From CAZTAR01 sp043813895 (GTDB lineage: Bacteria > Planctomycetota > Phycisphaerae > UBA1845 > UTPLA1): a stretch of DNA of 31,386 bases. Positions 31,304 through 31,386 of this stretch are shown here, one piece after another. The first letter of the stretch is position 1; every line of letters starts with the position of its first letter. A model generated the notes under the pieces. It did no database searches and was not told the DNA's origin. It worked only from the letters and a program-made list of their open reading frames with translations. Location of the stretch: the NCBI GenBank assembly GCA_043813895.1, contig JBDRKQ010000140.1, forward strand, positions 1-31,386, given 5' to 3'. A program made the position numbers and the translations under genes.

Positions 31304-31386
31304 TTACTCAAACTCCAAACGGCTCTGGTTTTGATCTGCGTCCTCCTGCTCCTGGACGTAACGACGGATGCTTACCTCGTCGAGGC
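31304..31386 (-). CDS. tnpA: IS200/IS605-type transposase TnpA, C-terminal fragment (5' part outside window)
   Basis: Only the last 26 codons are visible, ending in TAA at 31304. They read SIRRYVQEQEDADQNQSRLEFE, preceded by LDEV. This matches the amphipathic, Gln/Glu-rich C-terminal helix of many short HUH (Y1) transposases, where a segment of the type RRYIxxQE precedes a charged tail ending in a hydrophobic-acidic pair. The catalytic Tyr and HUH motif would lie beyond the edge. The call is a motif-level resemblance backed by the hairpins that follow. Confidence 0.6.
   Translation of the reverse strand, partial: LDEVSIRRYVQEQEDADQNQSRLEFE

Overview
The window looks like chromosomal DNA of a GC-rich Planctomycetota-like bacterium. 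Four things point there. A greA gene carries a very long N-terminal extension, as in chlamydial and other PVC GreA proteins. Large sigma-70 proteins include one with extra N-terminal helix-turn-helix (HTH) segments. Short GTGGCAC- and GCGCAAGC-type palindromes are scattered between genes. Multidomain NifU sits beside NifS. The phylum is an inference; no rRNA is present.

Bases 1-6867 (minus strand) hold a type II secretion pseudopilin operon, gspF-G-H-I-J-K, with gspK running off the left edge. Several pseudopilins carry unusual acidic or glycine-rich inserts, and palindromic repeats sit between genes and inside two prepilin leaders. Bases 7350-8762 hold an exported STN-like protein and a lipoprotein. 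A housekeeping stretch follows: hslV, a DUF1015 gene, a long sigma factor, an apparently unattached structured transcript near 13.1-13.3 kb, long greA, two small exported or cytosolic unknowns, a CPBP membrane protease, a second sigma factor, an RRM protein with clear promoter and terminator, nifU-nifS, and an isoprenylcysteine methyltransferase-like gene.

At 24199 a tRNA-Ser(CGA) is followed immediately by a tyrosine integrase gene, and the gene content becomes accessory from there. This resembles the left end of an integrated element that extends past the right edge. Inside it lies an IS110-family transposase gene and then a tight minus-strand operon: JAMM/JAB peptidase, E2 (UBC-fold) protein, a 70-residue protein ending in Gly-Gly-Ala-Thr, and an E1/ThiF adenylyltransferase. 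This is the gene set of a bacterial ubiquitin-like conjugation system. The E1 is cut off in the middle of its adenylation domain beside the IS110 gene, and the JAB gene holds a hairpin-encoded arginine-rich insert, so the local copy is probably decaying. A divergent ECF-like sigma factor gene next to it appears truncated at its 3' end by an IS200/IS605-type element, whose transposase C-terminus is at the right edge.

The most interesting material is therefore the 24.2-31.4 kb island with its E1-E2-JAB operon. Second are the structured RNA candidate at 13.1 kb and the families of dispersed palindromes.
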